Origin: Nonlabens marinus S1-08
GTDB taxonomy: Bacteria > Bacteroidota > Bacteroidia > Flavobacteriales > Flavobacteriaceae
Direction: 5' to 3'
Assembly (NCBI RefSeq): GCF_000831385.1
Contig: NZ_AP014548.1
Location: 620,001-684,000, forward strand
Length of the DNA stretch: 64,000 bases
This document shows, one piece after another, positions 8,562 to 18,000 of the stretch. The position numbers and the translations under genes were made by a program. The notes below the pieces were generated by a model. That model searched no databases and had not been told where the DNA came from. It saw only the letters and a list, made by a program, of their open reading frames with translations. Position 1 is the stretch's first letter. Every line of letters starts with the position of its first letter.

Positions 8562-8621
8562 TTAGTAGTTAGTAGTTAGTAGTTAGTAGTTAGTAGTTAG
8601 TAGTTAGTAGTTAGTAGTTAG
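8559..8621. repeat. Nine tandem copies of TAGTTAG
   Basis: Nine exact 7-base units begin at the pyk stop codon. TAG occurs in each unit and 7 is not a multiple of 3, so the array carries stop codons in every plus-strand frame; changes in copy number would not extend pyk. Confidence 0.97.
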
Positions 8622-8630
8622 TAAAAATGC

Positions 8631-8654
8631 TAGCTCGACCGGAGTCGAGAGCTA
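8631..8654. other. Hairpin after the heptanucleotide repeat
   Basis: The arms GCTCGAC and GTCGAGAGC enclose a CGGA loop. No T run follows directly, so this may be an mRNA-stabilising stem in the pyk 3' region. Confidence 0.35.
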
Positions 8655-8728
8655 CCTAGGAGTTAAAATATCGGTTTTTTTAATAGCCTCTTTTTAGATC
8701 TCCCTACTGTTAATTAAACATAATTTTG

Positions 8729-8764
8729 AAAGCTGGAAAGACTTCGCTGTCTTCCAGCTTTTTT
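8729..8764 (+). terminator. Rho-independent terminator downstream of pyk
   Basis: The stem AAAGCTGGAA-AGAC pairs with GTCTTCCAGCTTT (one bulged A, loop TTCGCT) and is followed by T6. The rest of the 346-base gap to 8908 (8765-8907) shows no gene or clear signal. Confidence 0.75.
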
Positions 8765-8907
8765 CCTTGGATCAGTTGATGCATCCTTTTCAAATAGCAA
8801 GCGAAAAAGAGTCCCATTGAAATTATTTAGTTTCACCGAAAATCATATCTCGACTGTCGCTCGATACTGATTTATGGGATTGATCATTATTTAGGTTGGA
8901 ACTTTAT

Positions 8908-9993
8908 TTAAAACTTAAACTCCAGCTGCACTTCCACTGGTTCTTCCTCTTCTTTATCTTCTGTATTGAGGTTGCTTAGGGATAGTCCTAGAAGACGCAC
9001 GCTTTCGCGGAAGCTTTCCTGACGCACAAGCTCAGTTGCAATTTCTAGAATCTGTTGTTTCTTAAAAATATAATGATCGACAGTCTTACTGCGGGTTTGC
9101 ATTTTGAAATCACTATACTTGATTTTTAAGGTTATGGTTTTGCCAGCTACTTTATTTTTGGCGAGCCGTCGTTCAATTTCCTCAGCGATTTGATCAAGCC
9201 GTTCCATCATGAAGATTTCGCTAGAAATATTATCTGAAAAAGTACGCTCTGCACCTAGTGATTTCCTGATACGATCTGGTTTTACCGCACTTTCATGAAC
9301 ACCACGAACGATATTGTAATAGTACACCCCACTTTTACCAAAATGCTCAGCCAGATATTCTATCGGTTTCCGTTTGAGATCCGCCCCATTGAAAATACCA
9401 TGCTGGTACATCTTCTCTGCCGTCACTTTGCCTATTCCATGAAACTTACGAATCTCAAGTTGTTCTAAAAACTCCAACACCTCTTCAGGCACAATCGTTT
9501 TCTGACCGTTCGGCTTGTTGTAATCGCTAGCGACTTTAGCGATAAATTTATTGACAGATATTCCCGCACTAGCGGTAAGGCCAGTAGTTTCATATATTCG
9601 ACGCCTTATATCATAGGCAATGATCGTTGCGCTGGGGTAATTCAGTTTATTCTCGGTAACATCTAGATAGGCCTCGTCCAGAGATAATGGCTCTACCAGA
9701 TCTGTATAGTCAAGAAAAATCTCTCGTATTTGCTGAGACACTTCTCGATACCTTTCAAATCGAGCCTTGACAAAAATCAAATCAGGACACAAGCGAGCAG
9801 CGGTAACGCTAGGCATCGCACTACGCACCCCATATTTACGCGCTTCATAACTAGCCGCAGCGACGACACCTCGCTGACTGCTGCCACCAACTGCAATAGG
9901 TTTCCCTTTCAATTCTGGCGCATCCAGCTGCTCTACAGATGCGTAAAACGCATCCATATCTACGTGAATTATTTTGCGATCTTCCAGAGTCAT
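8908..9993 (-). CDS. dinB: DNA polymerase IV (Y family)
   Basis: A 361-residue translesion polymerase. It begins with the Y-family metal-binding strand IIHVDMDAFYASVEQ and has the second acidic motif PLSLDEAYLDVT, the thumb helix-hairpin-helix region (IRKFHGIGKVTAEKMYQHGI) and the little-finger domain. The C-terminus VQLEFKF fits a beta-clamp-binding peptide. The -7 element TAATTTTG ends four bases before the ATG, so the mRNA is probably leaderless. A two-mismatch copy of the dispersed palindrome encodes SFRES near the C-terminus. Confidence 0.95.
   Translation of the reverse strand: MTLEDRKIIHVDMDAFYASVEQLDAPELKGKPIAVGGSSQRGVVAAASYEARKYGVRSAMPSVTAARLCPDLIFVKARFERYREVSQQIREIFLDYTDLVEPLSLDEAYLDVTENKLNYPSATIIAYDIRRRIYETTGLTASAGISVNKFIAKVASDYNKPNGQKTIVPEEVLEFLEQLEIRKFHGIGKVTAEKMYQHGIFNGADLKRKPIEYLAEHFGKSGVYYYNIVRGVHESAVKPDRIRKSLGAERTFSDNISSEIFMMERLDQIAEEIERRLAKNKVAGKTITLKIKYSDFKMQTRSKTVDHYIFKKQQILEIATELVRQESFRESVRLLGLSLSNLNTEDKEEEEPVEVQLEFKF
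9000..9015. repeat. Degenerate palindrome copy (2 mismatches)
   Basis: CGCTTTCGCGGAAGCT within dinB differs from the 16-bp consensus at positions 11 and 16. Confidence 0.7.
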
Positions 9994-9997
9994 GTGG

Positions 9998-10005
9998 CAA
10001 AATTA
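9998..10005 (-). promoter_or_regulatory. -7 element TAATTTTG before dinB
   Basis: An exact TAnnTTTG match on the minus strand, four bases before the dinB ATG, which places the predicted RNA start at or next to the start codon. Confidence 0.6.
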
Positions 10006-10086
10006 GTCGTTTCTAATAGTACCGGCTGACTTAATCTTAGCTTAAATCTAAGAGTTATACTGATCGCATTTTGATACCTTAGAATC

Positions 10087-10761
10087 ATGGAACAACAAGG
10101 ACACACGGCAATCATTATTGGAGCGACAGGACTGGTCGGGTCTTCATTGCTAGCACAAATTTTAGACGATAGCAGGTATGGAAAGGTGATTACGCTTTCG
10201 CGAAAGCGAATACCCAACAACCACCCAAAACACGAGAATTATATCGCAGATCTATTAGATCCAGCAACTTATAAGGAACACTTAAAAGGAGATCACCTAT
10301 TTATTTGCACAGGTACTACCCAAAGCAAAACTCCAGATAAGGATCAATATTACCGCATCGAGCATGATTTACCGGTCGAAGTTTCTAAAAATGCGCTGCA
10401 AAATGGGGTGCAGAGCGTAATTGCAGTTTCTGCACTGGGCGCTGATCCAGACAGTCGTTTCATATATAATCGAGGTAAAGGCGACATGGAACGCGATATT
10501 GAGAAACTTGGTTTTACCCATACCTATTTTGTGCAGCCAGCACTCATAGGAGGCGAGCGAGATGAGAAGCGAACCTTTGAAGCGCTATGGAAGAAAGTTC
10601 AAAAATTCATCGATCCATTATTAATGGGTGGACTGAAGAAATACCGAACCATTGAACCTGAGGTTATCTCACGAGCCATGATTGAAATAACTACAAACGG
10701 TTATCCAGCGACTAGAATTGAAAGCGACGAATTAAAAGTCATAGCGACTATGAAATCATAA
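10087..10761 (+). CDS. NAD(P)-binding Rossmann-fold protein
   Basis: A 224-residue protein of the atypical short-chain dehydrogenase / NAD(P)H-binding type. The dinucleotide loop is at the N-terminus (IIIGATGLVGSSLL, residues 10-23), and a later strand, SVIAVSALGADPDS, matches the HTATIP2/NmrA-like group, many of which lack the YxxxK catalytic pair; here NRGKGDMERDI stands in that place. The substrate is unknown. Residues LSRKR near position 40 are encoded by a perfect copy of the dispersed palindrome. It is divergent from dinB. Confidence 0.8.
   Translation: MEQQGHTAIIIGATGLVGSSLLAQILDDSRYGKVITLSRKRIPNNHPKHENYIADLLDPATYKEHLKGDHLFICTGTTQSKTPDKDQYYRIEHDLPVEVSKNALQNGVQSVIAVSALGADPDSRFIYNRGKGDMERDIEKLGFTHTYFVQPALIGGERDEKRTFEALWKKVQKFIDPLLMGGLKKYRTIEPEVISRAMIEITTNGYPATRIESDELKVIATMKS
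10193..10208. repeat. 16-bp palindrome CGCTTTCGCGAAAGCG, copy 3
   Basis: A perfect copy inside the Rossmann gene, read in the frame that encodes LSRKR. Confidence 0.95.
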
Positions 10762-10803
10762 ATCCTTATGATTGTGCGTGGCATTTTTGCGACCTAAAAA
10801 GAG

Positions 10804-10811
10804 TATTTTTG
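10804..10811 (+). promoter_or_regulatory. -7 element TATTTTTG before the PfkB kinase
   Basis: An exact TAnnTTTG match 16 bases before the start codon. Confidence 0.55.
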
Positions 10812-10827
10812 CACCAAAATAACCCTC

Positions 10828-11748
10828 ATGAGTAAGTTGGTAGTAGTAGGAACGGTAGCTTTTGATGCGATCGAGACCCCATTTGGAAAAACAGATAAAA
10901 TATTAGGTGGCGCCGCTACCTTTATAGGCCTTGCCGCCGCTCATTTCAATACTGAAGTTGGATTAGTGAGTGTGGTAGGTGGTGATTTTCCAGAGAACTA
11001 CTTGACCATGCTGGAAGATCGAGGCATGAATATCGAGGGGATAGAAATTGTGTCAGAAGGAAAAACCTTTTTCTGGAGTGGTAAATACCACAACGATATG
11101 AATACCCGCGATACTCTTGCTACAGAGCTTAATGTACTCGCAGATTTCAACCCTGTGGTACCTGAACATTTTAAGAATGCCAATGTGGTTATGCTAGGGA
11201 ATTTACACCCAGCGGTACAATTAGGCGTGATTGAGCAAACTAAAGATGCTGATTTGCATATACTGGACACCATGAACTTCTGGATGGACAGTGCGCTGGA
11301 CCAGTTGAAAGAAGTTATTGCCAAAGTAGATGTTATTACCATTAACGATGAGGAAGCACGTCAACTATCTCGCGAATACAGTCTAGTCACTGCGGCTAAA
11401 AAGATCCATGAAATGGGTCCTAAATTTGTGGTGATTAAAAAAGGAGAGCACGGCGCCTTATTGTTCCACAACGACGAGATTTTCTTTGCGCCAGCCTTAC
11501 CGTTAGAAGAAGTTTTTGACCCAACTGGTGCAGGAGATACTTTTGCTGGTGGTTTCGCAGGATTCCTAGCGGCGAGTAATGACTATAGCTTTGAAAATAT
11601 GAAGCGGGCGATTATCTATGGATCTAACTTTGCTTCCTTTGCGGTAGAGAAGTTTGGAACTGAGAGAATGCAAACCGTGACAAATGACGAGATCAGTAAG
11701 AGACTGGAGCAGTTTAAAGCGCTGACTAAATTTGAAATTTTATCGTAA
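10828..11748 (+). CDS. PfkB-family carbohydrate or nucleoside kinase
   Basis: A 306-residue ribokinase-like protein. The glycine-rich N-terminal sugar-contact motif is GGAATFIGLAAAHF (residues 27-40), and the PfkB signature 2 is DPTGAGDTFAGG (231-242) with D237 as catalytic base. The substrate cannot be read from the sequence. Placement just before a PurF-like enzyme suggests a ribosyl or purine-nucleoside substrate, but that is inference. A strong terminator separates it from the next gene. Confidence 0.88.
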   Translation: MSKLVVVGTVAFDAIETPFGKTDKILGGAATFIGLAAAHFNTEVGLVSVVGGDFPENYLTMLEDRGMNIEGIEIVSEGKTFFWSGKYHNDMNTRDTLATELNVLADFNPVVPEHFKNANVVMLGNLHPAVQLGVIEQTKDADLHILDTMNFWMDSALDQLKEVIAKVDVITINDEEARQLSREYSLVTAAKKIHEMGPKFVVIKKGEHGALLFHNDEIFFAPALPLEEVFDPTGAGDTFAGGFAGFLAASNDYSFENMKRAIIYGSNFASFAVEKFGTERMQTVTNDEISKRLEQFKALTKFEILS

Positions 11749-11757
11749 CAATATAAC

Positions 11758-11784
11758 AGCCCGAAATTACTTCGGGCTTTTTTT
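11758..11784 (+). terminator. Rho-independent terminator
   Basis: An eight-base stem (AGCCCGAA with TTCGGGCT) with loop ATTAC is followed by seven T, 10 bases after the PfkB stop codon. Confidence 0.9.
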
Positions 11785-11808
11785 AACTTCGTTTTTCCCC
11801 AAAGTGCT

Positions 11809-13707
11809 ATGAGTGATCAATTGAAACATGAGTGTGGTATTGCCCTGATAAGGTTATTGAAACCTTTAGAATATTATAAGGAGAAATACGGCACTGCATT
11901 TTATGGTATCAATAAGATGTACCTAATGATGGAAAAGCAGCACAACCGCGGTCAAGATGGTGCTGGTTTTGCAAGTATCAAACTTGATGTGAAACCGGGA
12001 GAGCGCTACATCTCTCGAGTGCGTAGCAACGCCCCACAACCTATTCAGGATATTTTTGCACAAATCAACAACCGCATTAATGATGAGATGACTGCTCTTC
12101 CTGAAATGAAAGATGATGTGGCTGCACAAAAAAAGAACATTCCATATGTAGGGGAACTACTGATGGGCCACGTGCGTTATGGAACATTTGGCAAGAATTC
12201 TATAGAATCGGTTCACCCCTTTTTACGTCAAAACAATTGGATGCACCGCAACTTGATCATGGCTGGAAATTTCAACATGACCAACGTTTTCAAGCTATTC
12301 AATAAGTTGGTCGAATTAGGACAGCATCCTAAAGATATGGCAGACACGGTAACCGTGATGGAAAAAGTAGGCCATTTTCAGGATCGAGAAGTTCGCCGCC
12401 TTTACAAGAAATTCAAAAAAGAAGGCCTTTCTAAAATTGAAGCCTCACCTAAAATTGCGCAGGAAATTGACGTTGCCAAAATATTGCGGAAAAGTGCTCG
12501 CGACTGGGATGGTGGTTATGCCATGGGCGGATTGATGGGCCATGGAGATGCTTTTTTATTGCGCGATCCCGCAGGAATACGTCCAGCCTATTATTACCAA
12601 GACGACGAGGTAGTCGTGGTGGCGAGTGAACGACCGGTGATCCAAACCGCCTTCAATGCACAATTTGAGGATGTTCATGAATTAGATCCAGGAAAAGCGA
12701 TCATCATCAAGAAAGATGGAACCGTTACCCTAGATCAAATAAGCGAGCCCCTGGAGCGTAAGGCTTGTTCTTTTGAACGCATTTATTTCTCGCGCGGTAG
12801 CGATGCAGAAATTTACCAAGAACGCAAGATGTTAGGTCGTTTACTATTTCCTAAGATCATGGAGAAGATTGGGAATGACATTGACAACTCTGTGTTCTCC
12901 TACATTCCTAACACTGCAGAAACCTCCTTTTACGGGATGATAGAAGCAGCGCACCAGGTTTTGAACGAGCAAAAAAGAGATGCCATACTAGCGGGCGAGG
13001 GCAAACTCACTCAAGAGCAAGTTGAAAATACGCTTTCGCGAAAGCTGAGAACCGAGAAAATTGCGATCAAAGATGCCAAATTGCGCACTTTCATCACTGA
13101 GGATTCATCTCGTGACGATCTGGTAGCTCACGTATATGACGTTACTTATGGTGTTGTAAAACCAACAGACCATTTAGTGATCATTGATGATTCTATAGTT
13201 CGTGGTACGACACTTAAGAAATCCATTCTTAAAATGATGGATCGACTGCACCCTAAGAGTATTGTCGTGGTTTCCAGCGCACCACAAATACGTTATCCAG
13301 ATTGTTATGGAATCGACATGGCAAGACTAGAAGGGCTGATTGCTTTTCAAGCTGCTTTGCACCTGCACAAAGACCGTGGCACAGAATCCATTATCAAGGA
13401 CATTTACGCCAAGTGTAAAGTACAACTGGAATACGAAGATCGCGACGTAGTAAATTATGTCAAGGAATTATACGACCCGTTCACAGACGAAGAAATCTCA
13501 GACAAAATAGCTGAACTACTTTCTGACGATGACCTCAATGCCAAGGTGGAAATCATCTATCAAAAAGTAGAAGACTTGCATAAAGCCTGTCCTAAAAACT
13601 TAGGAGATTGGTATTTCACAGGAGACTACCCAACAGATGGCGGTAACCGAGTGGTGAACCGCGCCTTTATCAATTTCTTTGAAGGAAATGATGAGCGGGC
13701 TTACTAA
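11809..13707 (+). CDS. Amidophosphoribosyltransferase-like class II glutamine amidotransferase
   Basis: A 632-residue PurF-type enzyme. C9 in HECGIALI would become the N-terminal nucleophile after removal of an eight-residue propeptide, and NRGQDGAGFA and GHVRYGTFG are glutaminase-domain motifs. The PRPP-binding loop VIIDDSIVRGTT shows the phosphoribosyltransferase half. At 632 residues it is over 100 longer than classical PurF, with insertions in both halves, as in a longer Bacteroidota form. It may act as the purine-pathway enzyme or as a paralogue beside a classical purF elsewhere. A one-mismatch palindrome encodes LSRKL. Confidence 0.88.
   Translation: MSDQLKHECGIALIRLLKPLEYYKEKYGTAFYGINKMYLMMEKQHNRGQDGAGFASIKLDVKPGERYISRVRSNAPQPIQDIFAQINNRINDEMTALPEMKDDVAAQKKNIPYVGELLMGHVRYGTFGKNSIESVHPFLRQNNWMHRNLIMAGNFNMTNVFKLFNKLVELGQHPKDMADTVTVMEKVGHFQDREVRRLYKKFKKEGLSKIEASPKIAQEIDVAKILRKSARDWDGGYAMGGLMGHGDAFLLRDPAGIRPAYYYQDDEVVVVASERPVIQTAFNAQFEDVHELDPGKAIIIKKDGTVTLDQISEPLERKACSFERIYFSRGSDAEIYQERKMLGRLLFPKIMEKIGNDIDNSVFSYIPNTAETSFYGMIEAAHQVLNEQKRDAILAGEGKLTQEQVENTLSRKLRTEKIAIKDAKLRTFITEDSSRDDLVAHVYDVTYGVVKPTDHLVIIDDSIVRGTTLKKSILKMMDRLHPKSIVVVSSAPQIRYPDCYGIDMARLEGLIAFQAALHLHKDRGTESIIKDIYAKCKVQLEYEDRDVVNYVKELYDPFTDEEISDKIAELLSDDDLNAKVEIIYQKVEDLHKACPKNLGDWYFTGDYPTDGGNRVVNRAFINFFEGNDERAY
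13031..13046. repeat. Degenerate palindrome copy (1 mismatch)
   Basis: CGCTTTCGCGAAAGCT within the PurF-like gene differs from the consensus only at its last base. Confidence 0.8.
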
Positions 13708-13715
13708 GTAATTTT

Positions 13716-14207
13716 ATGAAAACTAGATTTTTTATTCTTATTTCATGTTTATTGGTGTTTAGTAACTGTAAAGATTTAGCAGAAGAAAAACATCCAATCG
13801 TAGAATCTTTCGTTCCAGAGAATTATGAAGATTTTGAAAACCTTGGAGGAGTTGTTCTAGGCAACACAGATAGATCAATAGGGCAGTTGCGAATGGATAG
13901 CTTAAATCTATTTGTCCTTCAAAGGTTTGTTAGTCAGAAAAAACTAAATCTAGAATTTGAAAAACTTGATGAGGTTCAATTTATCGAACACGAGCCGTTT
14001 CTATTTATTGATTCAGAATTTTGCAATGAAGTAAATGGTGATGATTCAGATTTCATTATTGCAATAGTAAAAGACAAAGAAGTAGCAGTTTTTGAGAATT
14101 CTAATGTATTAAAAGCGTGGAAAATAAATTTATCTACTGATAAGTTTGAAGAAATTGAATCCTTAAATGTTCAGTGCATTAACCAATGGTATGGTTACGA
14201 TGGATAA
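13716..14207 (+). CDS. Predicted lipoprotein of unknown function
   Basis: A 163-residue protein with a lipoprotein signal peptide (MKTRFFILISCLLVFSNC; the predicted lipidated Cys is residue 18). The mature part is acidic and shows no motif I recognise; two further Cys occur near residues 107 and 153. It starts eight bases after the PurF-like gene but is visibly richer in A and T than that gene, so it may be a later arrival read through from upstream. The function is unknown. Confidence 0.7.
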   Translation: MKTRFFILISCLLVFSNCKDLAEEKHPIVESFVPENYEDFENLGGVVLGNTDRSIGQLRMDSLNLFVLQRFVSQKKLNLEFEKLDEVQFIEHEPFLFIDSEFCNEVNGDDSDFIIAIVKDKEVAVFENSNVLKAWKINLSTDKFEEIESLNVQCINQWYGYDG

Positions 14208-14282
14208 TAATTAGTTCACTTTATTACTTAACTACTGCTATCTGAAATTGTATTTATTCATTAATTTGAATTATGAGAATAA

Positions 14283-14314
14283 AAAATCCCTTCAACTCAG
14301 GTTGAAGGGATTTT
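14283..14314. terminator. Bidirectional terminator between converging genes
   Basis: A perfect 14-base stem (AAAATCCCTTCAAC with GTTGAAGGGATTTT, loop TCAG) has A and T tails that serve both the lipoprotein gene (plus) and superoxide dismutase (minus). Confidence 0.9.
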
Positions 14315-14335
14315 CAAATTTTATAGAGCTACAGA

Positions 14336-14944
14336 TTATTTGTTCTGAGCATATAATTTAGAAACTTCTTCCCAGTCAATTACATTAAAGAAAGCTTCCA
14401 CGTAATCTGGTCTTCTGTTTTGGTAATTTAAATAGTAAGCGTGTTCCCAAACGTCCAATCCTAGAATTGGTGTTCCACCACATCCTGTCTCTGGCATTAA
14501 TGGGTTGTCTTGATTAGGACAGCCACAAACTTCTACTTTTCCACCCTCATGTACACACAAGAAAGCCCATCCAGAACCGAATTGGCCTTTGGCTGTTTCA
14601 GAGAATTTAGTTTTAAAATCTTCAAAGCTACCAAATTCAGATTCGATCGCTGTTTTCAAATCTCCTGTTGGTTGTCCTCCGCCGTTTGGAGACATGATGT
14701 TCCAGAATAATTTGTGATTATAAAATCCGCCGCCGTTGTTTCTAACCGCTTTGTTTTTCATATCTAGATTTTTGAGAATGTTCTCAATCGTCTTTCCTTC
14801 ATAATCTGTCCCGTCTATAGCAGCATTTAATTTGTCTGTATATCCTTGGTGATGCTTTGTATGGTGTATTTCCATTGTTTTAGCATCTATATGTGGTTCT
14901 AACGCGTCGTAGGCGTAGTCTAATTTTGGTAATTCAAAAGCCAT
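14336..14944 (-). CDS. Superoxide dismutase, Fe/Mn family
   Basis: A 202-residue enzyme that dismutates superoxide. The four metal ligands align with the family: H27, H77, D164 and H168 (DVWEHAYY). The metal cannot be assigned safely from sequence. Unlike the textbook enzymes it has four Cys flanking the active-site loop (C130, C140, C142, C155, in AFLC, EVCGC and GCGG). It is cytoplasmic, with no signal peptide. It is monocistronic, with a TAACTTTA near-consensus -7 element upstream. Confidence 0.95.
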   Translation of the reverse strand: MAFELPKLDYAYDALEPHIDAKTMEIHHTKHHQGYTDKLNAAIDGTDYEGKTIENILKNLDMKNKAVRNNGGGFYNHKLFWNIMSPNGGGQPTGDLKTAIESEFGSFEDFKTKFSETAKGQFGSGWAFLCVHEGGKVEVCGCPNQDNPLMPETGCGGTPILGLDVWEHAYYLNYQNRRPDYVEAFFNVIDWEEVSKLYAQNK

Positions 14945-15056
14945 TTTATAAGGTTTTTAGTTAGTATTTCAATCGAGTTTAAAGTTACTCCAGGAAGCGC
15001 GTAGCACGAAATTGCTGATGTTATAATATACTTAAAGATGAGAGCTCGATAAATAG

Positions 15057-15064
15057 TAAATTTG
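15057..15064 (+). promoter_or_regulatory. -7 element TAAATTTG before the AddA-like gene
   Basis: An exact TAnnTTTG match that ends three bases before the ATG at 15068, which predicts a leaderless mRNA. Confidence 0.6.
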
Positions 15065-15067
15065 GGT

Positions 15068-18000
15068 ATGGCTCATCAACCCACCACATTTTACAGCGCG
15101 AGCGCTGGCTCAGGTAAAACGTACACCCTAGCGCGCGACTATTTGACCTTACTTTTCAAAAACCCTTTCCACAACGGCTATCGGGAAATTCTTGCCGTCA
15201 CCTTTACTAATAAAGCGGTGGCAGAAATGAAGCAGCGCATCCTAGAAAACCTGCATCATTTAACTCAGGAAACCATACCGGATCCATTACTAGCGATAAA
15301 AGAACACATCCAGCTAGAAACAGGACTCGATGATGAGCAACTGAGGAAGAAAGCTATAAACATTGAACAAAAATTGCTGCATGATTATGCCGCTTTTGAC
15401 ATTGTTACTATTGATAGTTTCAATCACCGCATCTTACGCACTTTCGCTAAAGAAGTAGAACTTCCAGACGGCTTTGAAATAGAGCTCGATAGTGACAGCC
15501 TGATTTCTAAAGCAATTCACAACCTATTATCAAGAGCCGGTAAGGAAAAACAATTGACAGACTTACTCATTGATTTCTCACTGTCAAAAATTGACGAAGG
15601 AAAAAGTTGGGACATTGAATTTGACTTGCACACCATAGCTAGACTCATTTTAAGTGAATCCCATTATGACTACCTCAAAAGCCTCAAGGAAAAAAGCATC
15701 GCAGACTTCTTAAGACTCCGTAAAAAATTATATCACTTGATTGAAACTTCAGAAAAAGACCTTCTTAAAAAAGGCGCTGAATTGTTCAATTACTATGAAG
15801 CAAACGGTCTTACCTCAGATGACTTTTCGGGAAAATCTCGTGGTATTCATAATTGGATCAAAAAATTTGCTGAAGGAAATTTACCAGATAATGGGCAACA
15901 AAAATATTTAGACAAAGCCCTAACCGACTCCATTGCAGGAACCACAACTGCTGGAAATAAATCTATCATAGATTCCAAACAGCAGGACCTGATCGAATTA
16001 ATACTTCAGTTTCAAGAGCAATCGGGAGCTATCGCCATGCACCGCAATGCGATTAGTAAAATCACCGCGCTTTCCTTATTAAACGAATTGGTTCGAGAAA
16101 TAGATACCATTAAAGAAGAAGAGCAGATAGTTCCTATTTATGAGTTCAATGGCATTCTGGCAAGTCAAATTAAAGATCAGCCAGCGCCTTTTATTTATGA
16201 GCGGCTGGGGGAACGCTACCGTCATTATTTTGTAGATGAGTTCCAAGATACCAGCCGTATGCAGTGGGAAAACTTGATGCCATTGATTGAAAACCCGATT
16301 GTCCAAGAACGCCCAGACGGCAGCCGAGGCAGCTTGATGCTTGTGGGAGATGCTAAGCAGTCTATTTACCGCTGGCGCGGTGGCGATGCTGATCAGTTTC
16401 TTGACATTTTGAGCGACGAGCATCTTTTTCTTCTATCTAAAAACAATGTCACTCTAGGCACCAATTGGCGCAGTTACGACAGCATTATATCCTTCAACAA
16501 TAACTTTTTTAAGCACTATGGTGGGTATTTGACTAGCGAAGTCTACCAAAAACTGTATCAAGAATACCTACATCAAGAACCAAATCATAAAACTGGTGGG
16601 TACGTTCAAATTGATTTTTTAGATTCTGAGGAAACTCAAGTGGTAGAGGAAGATGACGAACTGACTACCATTTATCCAATTCATGTAAAGCGACATATCG
16701 ACCAGGCGCTGGAGGCAGGTTTTAGGCCTAGTGAAATTTGCGTTCTGGTACGTAAGAAAAAACAAGGTGATGAGATCGCCCGTTACTTGGTTCGTGAAAA
16801 GATGAGCGTCGTATCCAGCGACAGCTTACTAATCAATGCATCTCCTCGCGTAGGGTTATTGGTGCAGTTCATGCGCATGTGCCTATATCCTGAACAGCAA
16901 CAGCCCAGATACGAGTTCTTGCTTCAATTTGCTCAGTTGAACAACCGGTCTGACTATCATTCCTTCATCAATGCGCATTTGAATCAATCTTTAGAGGAAC
17001 TCTCAAATGATTTATTAAGCAGTGAGGATGAAGTGTATCTCGCTTTCGCGAAAGCGCCCTTATTTCAAGCTACAGAAAAAGCAGCAGTAGCACTGGATCT
17101 ATTTAAGGATCATGACACGAGGCTGCAGGCTTTTTTAGAACATGTATTTGAGTTTGCGGCAGGCTTTGAAAAAACGGCATCTGCATTTCTTGAACACTGG
17201 GAACACAAGCAAAATAGCTTGAGTGTTCCTGCTGCAGACGACCCCACGGCAGTACAGATCATGACTATTCATAAATCTAAAGGTCTCGAATTCCCGGTGG
17301 TGATTGTTCCTTACTGTGATGTCATACTGGATGATGCGAGAGATGTAACAGGTTGGTTACCCGTCGATCCACAAAATTATGAAGGGTTTGATCACCTGTA
17401 TCTTTCCTTAAAAAAAGAGTGCTTGCTGTATCCTGAGCCCGCACCACAACTGTATCTAGAACAAAATTCTAAGGCTGAAATGGATCAGATCAACACCTTA
17501 TATGTCGCTTTTACTAGAGCAAAAGAGCAATTGTACATCAGCTGTCTAGAGAATAAAAAGCCCAAAAACAATTACAGCAAACTCTTGATGGAGTTTGTGG
17601 AAGAGTCGAAATGGACCTTAGTAGAAAAAAACGGATACAAAACCACACATACAGGAATTGCAATCCGCGAATCGCAAACTGCGCTAAATCATAGTAGCGA
17701 ATTAATGGAAAGTTATTTTGTGAGCGATTTAAAAGAGCGGTCCTCATTTGCTACCCGTAAAGGAATGTTGTGGGCTAGTGGCGCCATGGAAGCTATGGAT
17801 ACGGGAACCCAGTTACATCATTACTTGTCTATGATTCATACAGAGTCAGATATGGACATCGTCAAAGAATCATTGACGCTGGATCGCAGTATCAATGCAA
17901 CTCAAGCGGCGGAAATCCTCCTTCAAATAGAATCCATCATTAAGCATCCACAATTAAATCATTTATATAGGAATGGTGTAAATGCCATTAATGAGATGGG

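Noticed and set aside
8559..8621. CRISPR array or integration site
   Set aside because: The units are 7 bases with no spacers; it is a simple tandem repeat.
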